Assembly: GCA_001804025.1 (NCBI GenBank)
Contig: MHFC01000021.1
Location: 689 to 9,501, forward strand
Direction: 5' to 3'
DNA from: Omnitrophica bacterium GWA2_52_8
GTDB lineage: Bacteria; Omnitrophota; Omnitrophia; Omnitrophales; Aquincolibacteriaceae
Length of the DNA stretch: 8,813 nucleotides
In this document: one piece after another, positions 1-5,979 of the stretch
Numbering within the stretch: the stretch's first letter is position 1
How the letters are laid out: every line of letters begins with the position of its first letter
Notes under the pieces: model-generated
Database searches by the model: none
What the model was told of the DNA's origin: nothing
Seen by the model: the letters and a program-made list of their open reading frames with translations, nothing else
Program-made: the position numbers and the translations under genes

Positions 1-99
1 ACAAATCGCGTCAAAAACTTCCGGGTCACGGCCTTTAAGAGGGTACGGACTTTGCATGGGATCGCTCATATTGTTTGATTTTATTAACACGGCACTCAT
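1..99 (-). CDS. glyA: Probable serine hydroxymethyltransferase, N-terminal fragment (runs off window)
   Basis: Only the first 33 codons are visible. Serine hydroxymethyltransferase is a cytosolic PLP enzyme that turns serine and tetrahydrofolate into glycine and 5,10-methylene-THF, both of which feed purine synthesis. The call rests on a short DPEVFDAI stretch resembling the start of bacterial GlyA proteins, and on the rpiB-glyA gene order known from Bacillus; the catalytic lysine region lies outside the window. Three in-frame ATGs exist, at 99, 69 and 57. I chose 99 because a full AAGGAGG Shine-Dalgarno (105-111) lies 5 nt upstream, whereas the other two have no clear ribosome binding site. 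A start at 57 or 69 would, however, give the more usual short leader before the DPE motif. All three starts overlap the end of rpiB, by 65, 35 or 23 nt. Identity is moderately sure; the start is not. Confidence 0.6.
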   Translation of the reverse strand, partial: MSAVLIKSNNMSDPMQSPYPLKGRDPEVFDAIC

Positions 100-508
100 G
101 CCTGCCTCCTTCGAAAGGGGTGGTTAACCATTTTTCTAAAATTTTGTCCAAAGCGCCGGCCTCGATAAAGGCCGTTCCGAGAACTAACATATTGGCATCA
201 TTGTGAGCCCGGCACAGCTCGGCCTGCTTTACATTATGAACCAGCGCCGCGCGCACTCCGGCGACCTTGTTCGCCGCGATGGAACTTCCGATTCCCGAAT
301 AGCAAACGCCGATCGCCCGCACGCACTCCCCCGATGCAACCTTTTCGGCGGCGGAAAACATATGGTCGGGATAATCCGCTGACTCGCAGGAGTTTGTACC
401 GCAATCGACTACGGTCCATCCGTTTGATTTTAGATAGTCCATGACGCGCGGTTTGATCTCGTAGCCGCGGTGATCGCAGGCAACCGCTATTTTTTTTTCT
501 TTCGCCAC
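35..508 (-). CDS. rpiB: Ribose-5-phosphate isomerase B
   Basis: Cytosolic enzyme interconverting ribulose-5-phosphate and ribose-5-phosphate in the pentose phosphate pathway; ribose-5-phosphate is the precursor of PRPP, the substrate of PurF. The 157-residue product covers the whole RpiB/LacAB family fold. Visible motifs are Asp12-His13, Asp45-Tyr46-Pro47, the catalytic Cys69 in CYSGIGSSIAANK, the HNDAN motif at 102-106 and EGGRH at 133-137. Most family members read C-G-T-G at the catalytic loop, so Tyr70 and Ser71 are unusual. The C-terminus runs about 8 residues beyond E. coli RpiB because the frame continues across the glyA start. The start is GTG (506-508); an AGGA sequence 10 nt upstream overlaps the stop codon of the preceding fusion gene, which ends 12 nt away, so translational coupling is likely. 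A run of nine A's falls just after the start codon. Confidence 0.95.
   Translation of the reverse strand: MAKEKKIAVACDHRGYEIKPRVMDYLKSNGWTVVDCGTNSCESADYPDHMFSAAEKVASGECVRAIGVCYSGIGSSIAANKVAGVRAALVHNVKQAELCRAHNDANMLVLGTAFIEAGALDKILEKWLTTPFEGGRHECRVNKIKQYERSHAKSVPS
105..111 (-). promoter_or_regulatory. Shine-Dalgarno for the probable glyA, inside rpiB
   Basis: The minus strand reads AAGGAGG here, 5 nt before the ATG at 99. It is encoded within the codons for the conserved RpiB Glu-Gly-Gly-Arg-His motif, so one stretch serves both the RpiB protein and, probably, glyA initiation. It favours the longest glyA start. Confidence 0.6.
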
Positions 509-520
509 AACAAAAATTTC

Positions 521-1582
521 CTAACTTATAAGTTCCGGCCACATGGCCTGGAGTTTTTTTTCAATTTGCTGAATGGTTTTTTCATAAACCTGCATGGGCA
601 GGCCGATCGGATCCGCCACGTCAAGCATCCGGATTTTTTCTTTCGAGGCCGGCATCAAACCGGACAAAAAAATCGCATGGTCCCGGCTCATCGCCAAAAT
701 CAGGTCTGACGTCAACACATCTTCGCGCATACAGAGTTTGGAGCGATGATCCGTGATGTCAATTTCCCGGTTTTTCATGACAAGGACGGCTTCGGGAGTG
801 GCAGAAGCCCCGTTACGGGCCCCGATGCCGCAGGAACTGACCTGAATTTGGTCGCCCATCCCGGCACGATTGAGTTCTTTACGCAGCCAGCCCTCGGCCA
901 TAGGCGAACGGCAGGAGTTTCCGGTGCAGACAATGAGAATTTTTTTGCGCGGAAATTTCTGGTCCAAAATTTGGTTCACGGCCGACTCGATTTTTTCGGC
1001 TTCCGCCCCCCGCCGCAAAATTACGGGTCTGCCCCCCGTCAAATCCACGATTGTGGAATCAGAAGTCAATTCCGTCCGGCCGGTATCCACAACAATCTCG
1101 ATTTGCCCCTCGAACTGGCGCATCACATCTTCGGCCGTATGCGGAGAAGGGTTCGCGCTCAGGTTAGCGCTTGTCGCGATAAACGGCTCGCCCGCAGCAT
1201 TAATGATTGCCGCCGTGATGCGGTGGCGCGGAAAGCGCAATCCGATTTTTTGGCCCTGCGTATTGAGCACAACCAAAGTCAGCGGCCCGGGCCAAAACCG
1301 GGTTGTCAGAAAACGAAAGGCGGGAGTTCTGACGATCTTCAGGCTTTCCAGCATGTCCCAGTCGCCGATGTGATATGAAAACGGTTTATCGGCCGGTCTT
1401 TTCTTAAGTTCCGCAAGCCGCTCCACCGCCCGCGGGATACTCATCGGCATCCCGATCCCATAAACAGTCTCGGTGGGAAACCCGATGATTTTTCCTTCAC
1501 GGCAGGTTCTTACAATATCACGAATACGGGACAGATCAGGGTCTCTTAAATCAAATTTCAGACATCGGGTCACTTGCGGCAT
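521..1582 (-). CDS. Sua5/YrdC threonylcarbamoyl-AMP synthase fused to LMW protein phosphatase
   Basis: A two-domain cytosolic protein of 353 residues. Residues about 15-205 are a Sua5/YrdC/YwlC domain, which makes threonylcarbamoyl-AMP from threonine, bicarbonate and ATP for the t6A modification of ANN-decoding tRNAs. Its signature features are FPTETVYGIG (35-44), the Lys/Arg-rich KKRPADKP (60-67), WPGPLTL (97-103) and SANLSANPSP (138-147). Residues about 212-353 are a low-molecular-weight phosphatase: P-loop CTGNSCRS with Cys219 and Arg225 (CX5R), and the general-acid Asp324-Pro325. Ser223 occupies the position that is Thr in the B. subtilis arginine phosphatase YwlE and Ile in classical tyrosine phosphatases, so a YwlE-like specificity is plausible but unproven. 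The C-terminal Sua5 domain of full-length YwlC is absent, with the phosphatase in its place. No obvious Shine-Dalgarno precedes the ATG at 1580-1582, and a small hairpin ends 9 nt upstream. Confidence 0.93.
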   Translation of the reverse strand: MPQVTRCLKFDLRDPDLSRIRDIVRTCREGKIIGFPTETVYGIGMPMSIPRAVERLAELKKRPADKPFSYHIGDWDMLESLKIVRTPAFRFLTTRFWPGPLTLVVLNTQGQKIGLRFPRHRITAAIINAAGEPFIATSANLSANPSPHTAEDVMRQFEGQIEIVVDTGRTELTSDSTIVDLTGGRPVILRRGAEAEKIESAVNQILDQKFPRKKILIVCTGNSCRSPMAEGWLRKELNRAGMGDQIQVSSCGIGARNGASATPEAVLVMKNREIDITDHRSKLCMREDVLTSDLILAMSRDHAIFLSGLMPASKEKIRMLDVADPIGLPMQVYEKTIQQIEKKLQAMWPELIS

Positions 1583-1663
1583 AGATTCATTCGCTGTATC
1601 AGCGCACCCGGACCCATGATCCGGCCCCCCCGTTGTATCAAATGAACGGGCAGGTTTGCAGCG
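1583..1663 (-). other. Structured spacer between purE and the Sua5–phosphatase fusion
   Basis: This 81-nt spacer holds three consecutive inverted repeats: CCCGTT/AACGGG (1629-1634 with 1645-1650, 10-nt loop), CCGGA/TCCGG (1608-1612 with 1620-1624, 7-nt loop) and CGCTG/CAGCG (1592-1596 with 1600-1604, 3-nt loop). The heptamer TGTATCA occurs twice on the plus strand (1595-1601 and 1634-1640), each time at the centre of a small palindrome, 39 nt apart. No run of U follows any of the stems on the transcript, so this is not a classical intrinsic terminator. It could be an RNA processing site, a structured leader for the fusion gene or an operator. Its function is unknown; the repeats themselves are seen directly. 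Confidence 0.4.
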
Positions 1664-2170
1664 CTACGATGCGGTCTTGCTCCTCAATTTTTTATTCTTT
1701 TCCTGCACGCTCTCTTCGAGCTTTTGTTTAAACCGGACCAATTTATCCGCCAGGACGGAATCCGACAATCCGAGGATCTGGACGGCCAAGATACCGGCAT
1801 TCCGTGCCCCCGGCTTGCCGACAGCGACCGTCGCTACAGGAATCCCGGCCGGCATCTGAACGGTTGCCAGCAACGCATCAAGTCCTTTAAGCGCGGTTGC
1901 GTCAAGCGGCACGCCAATGACAGGTAAGGTTGTATGCGCGGCGACAACACCGGCCAAATGCGCCGCACCGCCGGCGCCGCAAATAAAAACCCGGATACCG
2001 TTTTCGAAAGCATGATCCGCATATTCACTGACCAAGCGAGGGCTTCTGTGCGCCGAAAGCACGCGTAAATCATGGGCCACTCCAAATTCTTCGAGCGCCC
2101 CCGCAGCCTCCCGCATAATTTCCAAATCCGAATCACTGCCCATTAAAATGGCGACTTTTGCTGAGTTCAT
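1664..2170 (-). CDS. purE: N5-carboxyaminoimidazole ribonucleotide mutase (PurE)
   Basis: Converts N5-CAIR to 4-carboxy-AIR in de novo purine synthesis (class I); class II enzymes instead carboxylate AIR directly with CO2. The 168-residue length is normal for PurE. Visible motifs are GSDSD (11-15), the catalytic SAHR with His41, GAGGAAHL (65-72), and the region at 84-120 that closely follows E. coli PurE ([13 protein letters not shown], then [15 protein letters not shown]), which favours class I. A class I enzyme needs PurK, which is not in the window. The short C-terminal tail is rich in Lys and Glu and looks unimportant. The ATG overlaps the purD stop in a 4-nt ATGA, with GGAGG (2178-2182) 7 nt upstream, so translation is probably coupled to purD. 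In B. subtilis purE heads the operon; here it closes the purine block. Confidence 0.97.
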   Translation of the reverse strand: MNSAKVAILMGSDSDLEIMREAAGALEEFGVAHDLRVLSAHRSPRLVSEYADHAFENGIRVFICGAGGAAHLAGVVAAHTTLPVIGVPLDATALKGLDALLATVQMPAGIPVATVAVGKPGARNAGILAVQILGLSDSVLADKLVRFKQKLEESVQEKNKKLRSKTAS

Positions 2171-3447
2171 CGGTAAACCTCCATCACTCTTCTTCCGATA
2201 TCCTTGCGGTAAAATCCCCCCTGAAAGCGGATGTTTTGCGCTGCGGCATACACACGGTCATAAGCCATGCGCAAATTATCGCCCAATGCCGAGATGACCA
2301 GGACGCGGCCGCCCGCCGTGATGTACTGTTTTTTATCGTTGCGTGACGTTCCGGCGTGAAAGACAAAAACATCGTTAAGATTTTTAACCGAATCAAGCCC
2401 TTCGATCACATACCCTTTTTCATAAAAACCGGGGTAACCCTGCGATGCCATCACAACACCCAGGCAGGCTTTGTCATGCCATTCGAGCGCATCGAGCTGC
2501 AGCCGGCCGCAAGCAATTTGATTTAAAACATCCAAAAGATCCGACTTGAGCCGCGGAAGGATAACCTGCGCCTCGGGATCCCCGAACCGGCAGTTATACT
2601 CCAGCACAAACGGCCCCTCTTTTGTCAGCATAATACCCGCATAAAGCAGCCCGTGATAGGGCGTCCCTTCCTTGGCCATCCCGCGTACCATCGGCCGGAT
2701 CGACAGATCCACGATTTCCTGAATTTTTTCACGCGACACGAGAGGACAGGGTGAATACGCACCCATGCCTCCGGTATTGGGTCCCCGGTCTCCGTCATAA
2801 ACACGCTTGTGATCCTGGGCGCTCGCGAGCGGAATCACTTTTTCCCCATCGCACAAAGCCAGAATCGACAGCTCGTCCCCTTCTAATTTATTTTCAATCA
2901 CGATGCTTTCGCCCGCATGCCCGAAAATCTTCTCGGACATCATTTGCGTCAGCACGGAGACGGCCTCCTGCGAAGTTTCGCAAATCACGACGCCTTTGCC
3001 CGCCGCAAGCCCGTCAGCCTTGATCACAATGGGCATCTCGGACTCAATGACATAATGTTTGGCTTCATTGATATTGGAAAAAGTTTCGTAGTGAGCGGTC
3101 GGAATACCGAATTTGTGCATTTGGTCTTTCGCAAAAGATTTACTGCCTTCAAGCCGCGCCGCGGCCTGCGAAGGGCCGAAGATATTCAAACCTTCCCTGC
3201 GGAACAAATCCGTAATCCCCGCAACAAGCGGCGACTCCGGGCCGACCACCGTCAAATCAATGGATTGTTTCTTGGCGAACGCCAAAAGTCCGTCGAGGTC
3301 CGCTGATTCTATCGGACAGCATTCCGCGATTTCCGCGATCCCGGCATTTCCCGGCGCCGCATAGAGCTTGCTCAGCAGAGGGCTCTGGGCAATTTTCCAT
3401 GCCAGCACATGCTCGCGCGCTCCGGACCCGACAATCAGAACTTTCAT
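2167..3447 (-). CDS. purD: Phosphoribosylamine–glycine ligase (GAR synthetase, PurD)
   Basis: ATP-dependent, cytosolic; joins phosphoribosylamine and glycine to give GAR, the second step of purine synthesis, directly after PurF. The product is 426 residues, the usual single-function PurD length, not fused to PurM or PurN. Order of visible elements: N-terminal GSGAREH (7-13); GPSQAAARLEGSK near 91-103 at the start of the ATP-grasp region; IKADGLAAGKG (142-152); a stretch with DGDRGPNTGGMGAYSP (218-233), the family signature; and YNCRFGDPEAQ (284-294) with metal/ATP ligands. The ATG at 3447 is chosen because MKVLIVGSGAREH is the canonical N-terminus and AAGGAG (3453-3458) lies 5 nt upstream; a longer reading from 3492 adds 15 non-conserved residues. 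A 55-nt spacer separates it from purM. Confidence 0.97.
   Translation of the reverse strand: MKVLIVGSGAREHVLAWKIAQSPLLSKLYAAPGNAGIAEIAECCPIESADLDGLLAFAKKQSIDLTVVGPESPLVAGITDLFRREGLNIFGPSQAAARLEGSKSFAKDQMHKFGIPTAHYETFSNINEAKHYVIESEMPIVIKADGLAAGKGVVICETSQEAVSVLTQMMSEKIFGHAGESIVIENKLEGDELSILALCDGEKVIPLASAQDHKRVYDGDRGPNTGGMGAYSPCPLVSREKIQEIVDLSIRPMVRGMAKEGTPYHGLLYAGIMLTKEGPFVLEYNCRFGDPEAQVILPRLKSDLLDVLNQIACGRLQLDALEWHDKACLGVVMASQGYPGFYEKGYVIEGLDSVKNLNDVFVFHAGTSRNDKKQYITAGGRVLVISALGDNLRMAYDRVYAAAQNIRFQGGFYRKDIGRRVMEVYR
2178..2182 (-). promoter_or_regulatory. Shine-Dalgarno of purE inside the purD 3' end
   Basis: The minus strand reads GGAGG, 7 nt before the purE ATG and inside the last purD codons. 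Together with the ATGA stop-start overlap it fixes the purE start. Confidence 0.8.
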
Positions 3448-3452
3448 AAAAT

Positions 3453-3458
3453 CTCCTT
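3453..3458 (-). promoter_or_regulatory. Shine-Dalgarno of purD
   Basis: The minus strand reads AAGGAG, 5 nt before the ATG at 3447. It decides the start against the longer in-frame reading that begins at 3492. Confidence 0.8.
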
Positions 3459-3502
3459 GCCTTGATTTTCCAGGTTCAGCCCTGCATAACACTGCGCGGG
3501 CT

Positions 3503-4537
3503 TTAAATCCCGTCTATCGTGACTTTCTTTCCCGGAACCACCGTTCCGATCTTCCAGGATGAGATGCCGTCGCTAAGCAATTGCTTTTGAGCTGCAACAA
3601 TGTATCGAGGGTCCAGCATCAGCACCATGCCGATCCCCATGTTGAACGTACGGAACATTTCAAAAGGCGTTATGTTACCAGATTCAGCCGTAGATTCAAA
3701 CAGCTTCGGCACCGGCCATTGCGCCGCATGAATCTGCGCCGTAAGCCCTTCCGGCATCACCCGCGGAATATTGTCATAAAAACCGCCGCCTGTGATATTG
3801 GCAATCCCCTTTACGGGAAGTGCCTTGAGAAGCTTGAGCAAAGGTTTCACGTAAATCCGCGTCGGCGTTAAAAGTTTTTTTCCGATCTCGCCAAGCAGCT
3901 GCTCGCGGCCGTAAATTTTACGCAGCAGCGAATACCCGTTGGAATGAAAGCCGCTCGACGCCAGACCGAGCACGGCATCCCCGGCTTTGAGGGTCCGGCC
4001 GGTGATCAATTTTTTCCTCTCAACCACCCCGACGCAAAACCCCGCAAGGTCATATTGCCCTGTCGAGTGAGATCCTTTACTGCCGTAAAACCCCGGCATA
4101 ATCGCGGTCTCACCGCCCACCAGGGCGCAGCCCGCATCTTTGCAGCCGCGCGTCACGCCGCGGAGAATTTCAAACATCGCGGACGGCTCATACTGCCCCG
4201 TCGCATAATAGTCTAAAAACAAAACCGGCTGAGCGCCGCAGGTGATCACGTCATTGACGCACATCGCCACAAGGTCGATGCCGATCGTATCGTGCTTGCC
4301 GCGCAGACGCGCAAGCTCGAGCTTTGTGCCGACGCCGTCCGTCGAGGTAACCAAAAGCGGATCACGCAGCGAAAGTTTTTTTAAATCAAAAAGCGCGGCA
4401 AACCCCGAAGGATTTCCGATCACGCCGCTGCGGTGCGTCGACCGGATAAGGCTGACAATTTTCCGGTTATACCCGGGATCCCCCTTTAAGTGCGGGACCC
4501 CCGCTTTTTCATAGGTCAAACCCGCCGGCTGCGCCAC
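3503..4537 (-). CDS. purM: Phosphoribosylformylglycinamidine cyclo-ligase (AIR synthetase, PurM)
   Basis: ATP-dependent ring closure of FGAM to AIR, the fifth step of purine synthesis; a cytosolic dimer of the PurM/PurL/SelD ATPase superfamily. With the start chosen here the product is 344 residues, matching the family. Visible motifs are TSTDGVGTKL (64-73), the AMCVNDV stretch near 91-97, LVGGETAIMPGF (139-150), then SSGFHSNGYSLL, ITGGGFYDNIPR and FRTFNMGIGM. The loop after GGETAIMPGFYG has a few more residues than in B. subtilis PurM. I place the start at the GTG of 4535-4537: TGAGG (4546-4550), which includes the purF stop, lies 8 nt upstream, and the resulting MAQPAGLTYEKAGV resembles usual PurM N-termini. 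A TTG at 4564 would give a longer protein overlapping purF but has no ribosome binding site. Confidence 0.95.
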   Translation of the reverse strand: MAQPAGLTYEKAGVPHLKGDPGYNRKIVSLIRSTHRSGVIGNPSGFAALFDLKKLSLRDPLLVTSTDGVGTKLELARLRGKHDTIGIDLVAMCVNDVITCGAQPVLFLDYYATGQYEPSAMFEILRGVTRGCKDAGCALVGGETAIMPGFYGSKGSHSTGQYDLAGFCVGVVERKKLITGRTLKAGDAVLGLASSGFHSNGYSLLRKIYGREQLLGEIGKKLLTPTRIYVKPLLKLLKALPVKGIANITGGGFYDNIPRVMPEGLTAQIHAAQWPVPKLFESTAESGNITPFEMFRTFNMGIGMVLMLDPRYIVAAQKQLLSDGISSWKIGTVVPGKKVTIDGI

Positions 4538-4545
4538 GGAGAAAG

Positions 4546-4550
4546 CCTCA
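4546..4550 (-). promoter_or_regulatory. Shine-Dalgarno of purM overlapping the purF stop
   Basis: The minus strand reads TGAGG; its TGA is the purF stop codon and its GAGG is the likely ribosome binding site 8 nt before the purM GTG. This arrangement suggests termination-reinitiation coupling. Confidence 0.6.
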
Positions 4551-5954
4551 TCGTTGATTCTCAAGTTTCATTTTGTCCGTCACATCCTCAATGGGAGTCG
4601 GGTACTTGCCCGTGAAACAGGCCGCGCAAAATCCCTCGGGACTCTGGGTCGTCGCCTTCAGCATGCCCTCCAGGCTCAGGTATCCGATGCTGTCCACATC
4701 CAGAAATTTTTTAATTTCAGCCATCGAATTATTGCAGGCCAAAAGTTCTTCTTTGGATGGGAAGTCGATTCCATAATAGCAGGGTGACACATGCGGCGGA
4801 CAGCTGATCCGCATATGAACTTCCTTGGCGCCTGCCTTACGGAGCACCCAAACGCGTGACTTTGCCGTATTGCCGCGCACGATCGAGTCGTCCACCACAA
4901 CCACGCGTTTACCTGCGACTACTTGCTTGATCGGATTCAGTTTGATGCGCACCTTGGCCGCTCGGACCGCTTGAGTCGGATTAATAAAAGTCCGGCCGAT
5001 GTAGTGATTCCTCGTGAATCCGTGGGCTAAAGGAATTCCCGATTCACGGGCAAACCCCATCGCCGCAAAGTTTCCGGAATCCGGAACGGGAATGACGATG
5101 TCGGCGTCCGCCGGCTGCTCCTTCGCCAAATAAATGCCCAATCGCTCCCGGACAAGCGCCACCGAATCTCCGAAGATTCTCGAATCCGGCCGCGCAAAAT
5201 ACACGTGTTCAAAAATACACTGCGCTTTCTGGACCGTTTTTTCTTTAAACGGAAAATGGCTTCTGACCCCCTTCTCATCAATGACGACAACCTCACCGGG
5301 TTCAATCTCGCGGATAAACTCCGCATCAATGAGATCAAAAGCACAGGTCTCGGAAGCAAGCACATACCCGCTGCCGAGACGTCCAAGGCTTAGCGGCCTG
5401 AAACCATGCGGATCCCGCACGCCGAACAGCTGGGTTTCCGTTAATATCACGAGCGTGTAGGCGCCTTTGCCGCGCTGGACCGAACCGAGGACGGCTTCTT
5501 CCGGGTTCCGGTAGGACGGCTTCGCCATCAAATGCACAAATATTTCCGAATCCATCGTACTGCCGAAAATCTGACCGTAGGCCTCGAGCTCGGCGCGCAA
5601 GATCTGGGCATTCACCAGATTGCCGTTATGGGCAATGGCAACTTCCCCTTTTGAATACGTCACTTTATAGGGCTGTGCATTCAGCACGGTCGACGATCCG
5701 GTGGTCGAATACCGCGTATGCCCGATGGCCGCCGTTCCGGGCAAGGTGCGGATGTTTTCTTCATTAAACACTTCCCCGACGAGGCCGCGGCCTTTTAAAT
5801 TGTAAAGCTGCTTGCCGTCGGAGGTACAGATTCCCGCGGCTTCTTCACCGCGGTGCTGCAGCGCAAACAAACCCAAATAACTGATGCGCGCGGCCTCGGG
5901 ACACCCATAGGCTCCGAAAACGCCGCAATATTCTTTTATATTTTCTCCGCTCAT
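4548..5954 (-). CDS. purF: Amidophosphoribosyltransferase (PurF), Fe-S type
   Basis: Committed step of purine synthesis: glutamine and PRPP give phosphoribosylamine. The product is 468 residues. An N-terminal propeptide of 9 residues precedes Cys10, the expected Ntn-hydrolase nucleophile (CGVFGAYG), so autoprocessing is predicted. The glutaminase half (10 to about 235) carries LQHRGEEAAGI (32-42), GHTRYSTTG (78-86) and HNGNLVNA (109-116). The phosphoribosyltransferase half has the PRPP motif VVVVDDSIVRGNT (351-363). Cys246, Cys392, Cys443 and Cys446 match the four [4Fe-4S] ligands of the B. subtilis enzyme, where the cluster makes the protein oxygen-sensitive; E. coli PurF lacks it. Feedback inhibition by purine nucleotides is known for the family and is not visible here. 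It starts 25 nt after purL with only a weak G-rich ribosome binding site. Confidence 0.97.
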   Translation of the reverse strand: MSGENIKEYCGVFGAYGCPEAARISYLGLFALQHRGEEAAGICTSDGKQLYNLKGRGLVGEVFNEENIRTLPGTAAIGHTRYSTTGSSTVLNAQPYKVTYSKGEVAIAHNGNLVNAQILRAELEAYGQIFGSTMDSEIFVHLMAKPSYRNPEEAVLGSVQRGKGAYTLVILTETQLFGVRDPHGFRPLSLGRLGSGYVLASETCAFDLIDAEFIREIEPGEVVVIDEKGVRSHFPFKEKTVQKAQCIFEHVYFARPDSRIFGDSVALVRERLGIYLAKEQPADADIVIPVPDSGNFAAMGFARESGIPLAHGFTRNHYIGRTFINPTQAVRAAKVRIKLNPIKQVVAGKRVVVVDDSIVRGNTAKSRVWVLRKAGAKEVHMRISCPPHVSPCYYGIDFPSKEELLACNNSMAEIKKFLDVDSIGYLSLEGMLKATTQSPEGFCAACFTGKYPTPIEDVTDKMKLENQR

Positions 5955-5979
5955 GCCCGATACCCGCTTTCGTAATCCA

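Noticed and set aside
746..1378. Long open frames on the plus strand opposite the Sua5–phosphatase gene
   Set aside because: They are antisense shadows: no recognisable domain or family motif, and the minus strand carries clear conserved motifs across the same bases.
3448..3502. Possible terminator between purM and purD
   Set aside because: A GCCC/GGGC stem with mismatch or bulge can be drawn near 3480-3502, but no U tract follows and purD has a strong Shine-Dalgarno right after it, so it is more likely an ordinary spacer.
5027..5386. Alternative minus-strand frame inside purF
   Set aside because: Arg/Ser-rich, low-conservation translation fully inside a well-supported gene; typical of an out-of-frame shadow.
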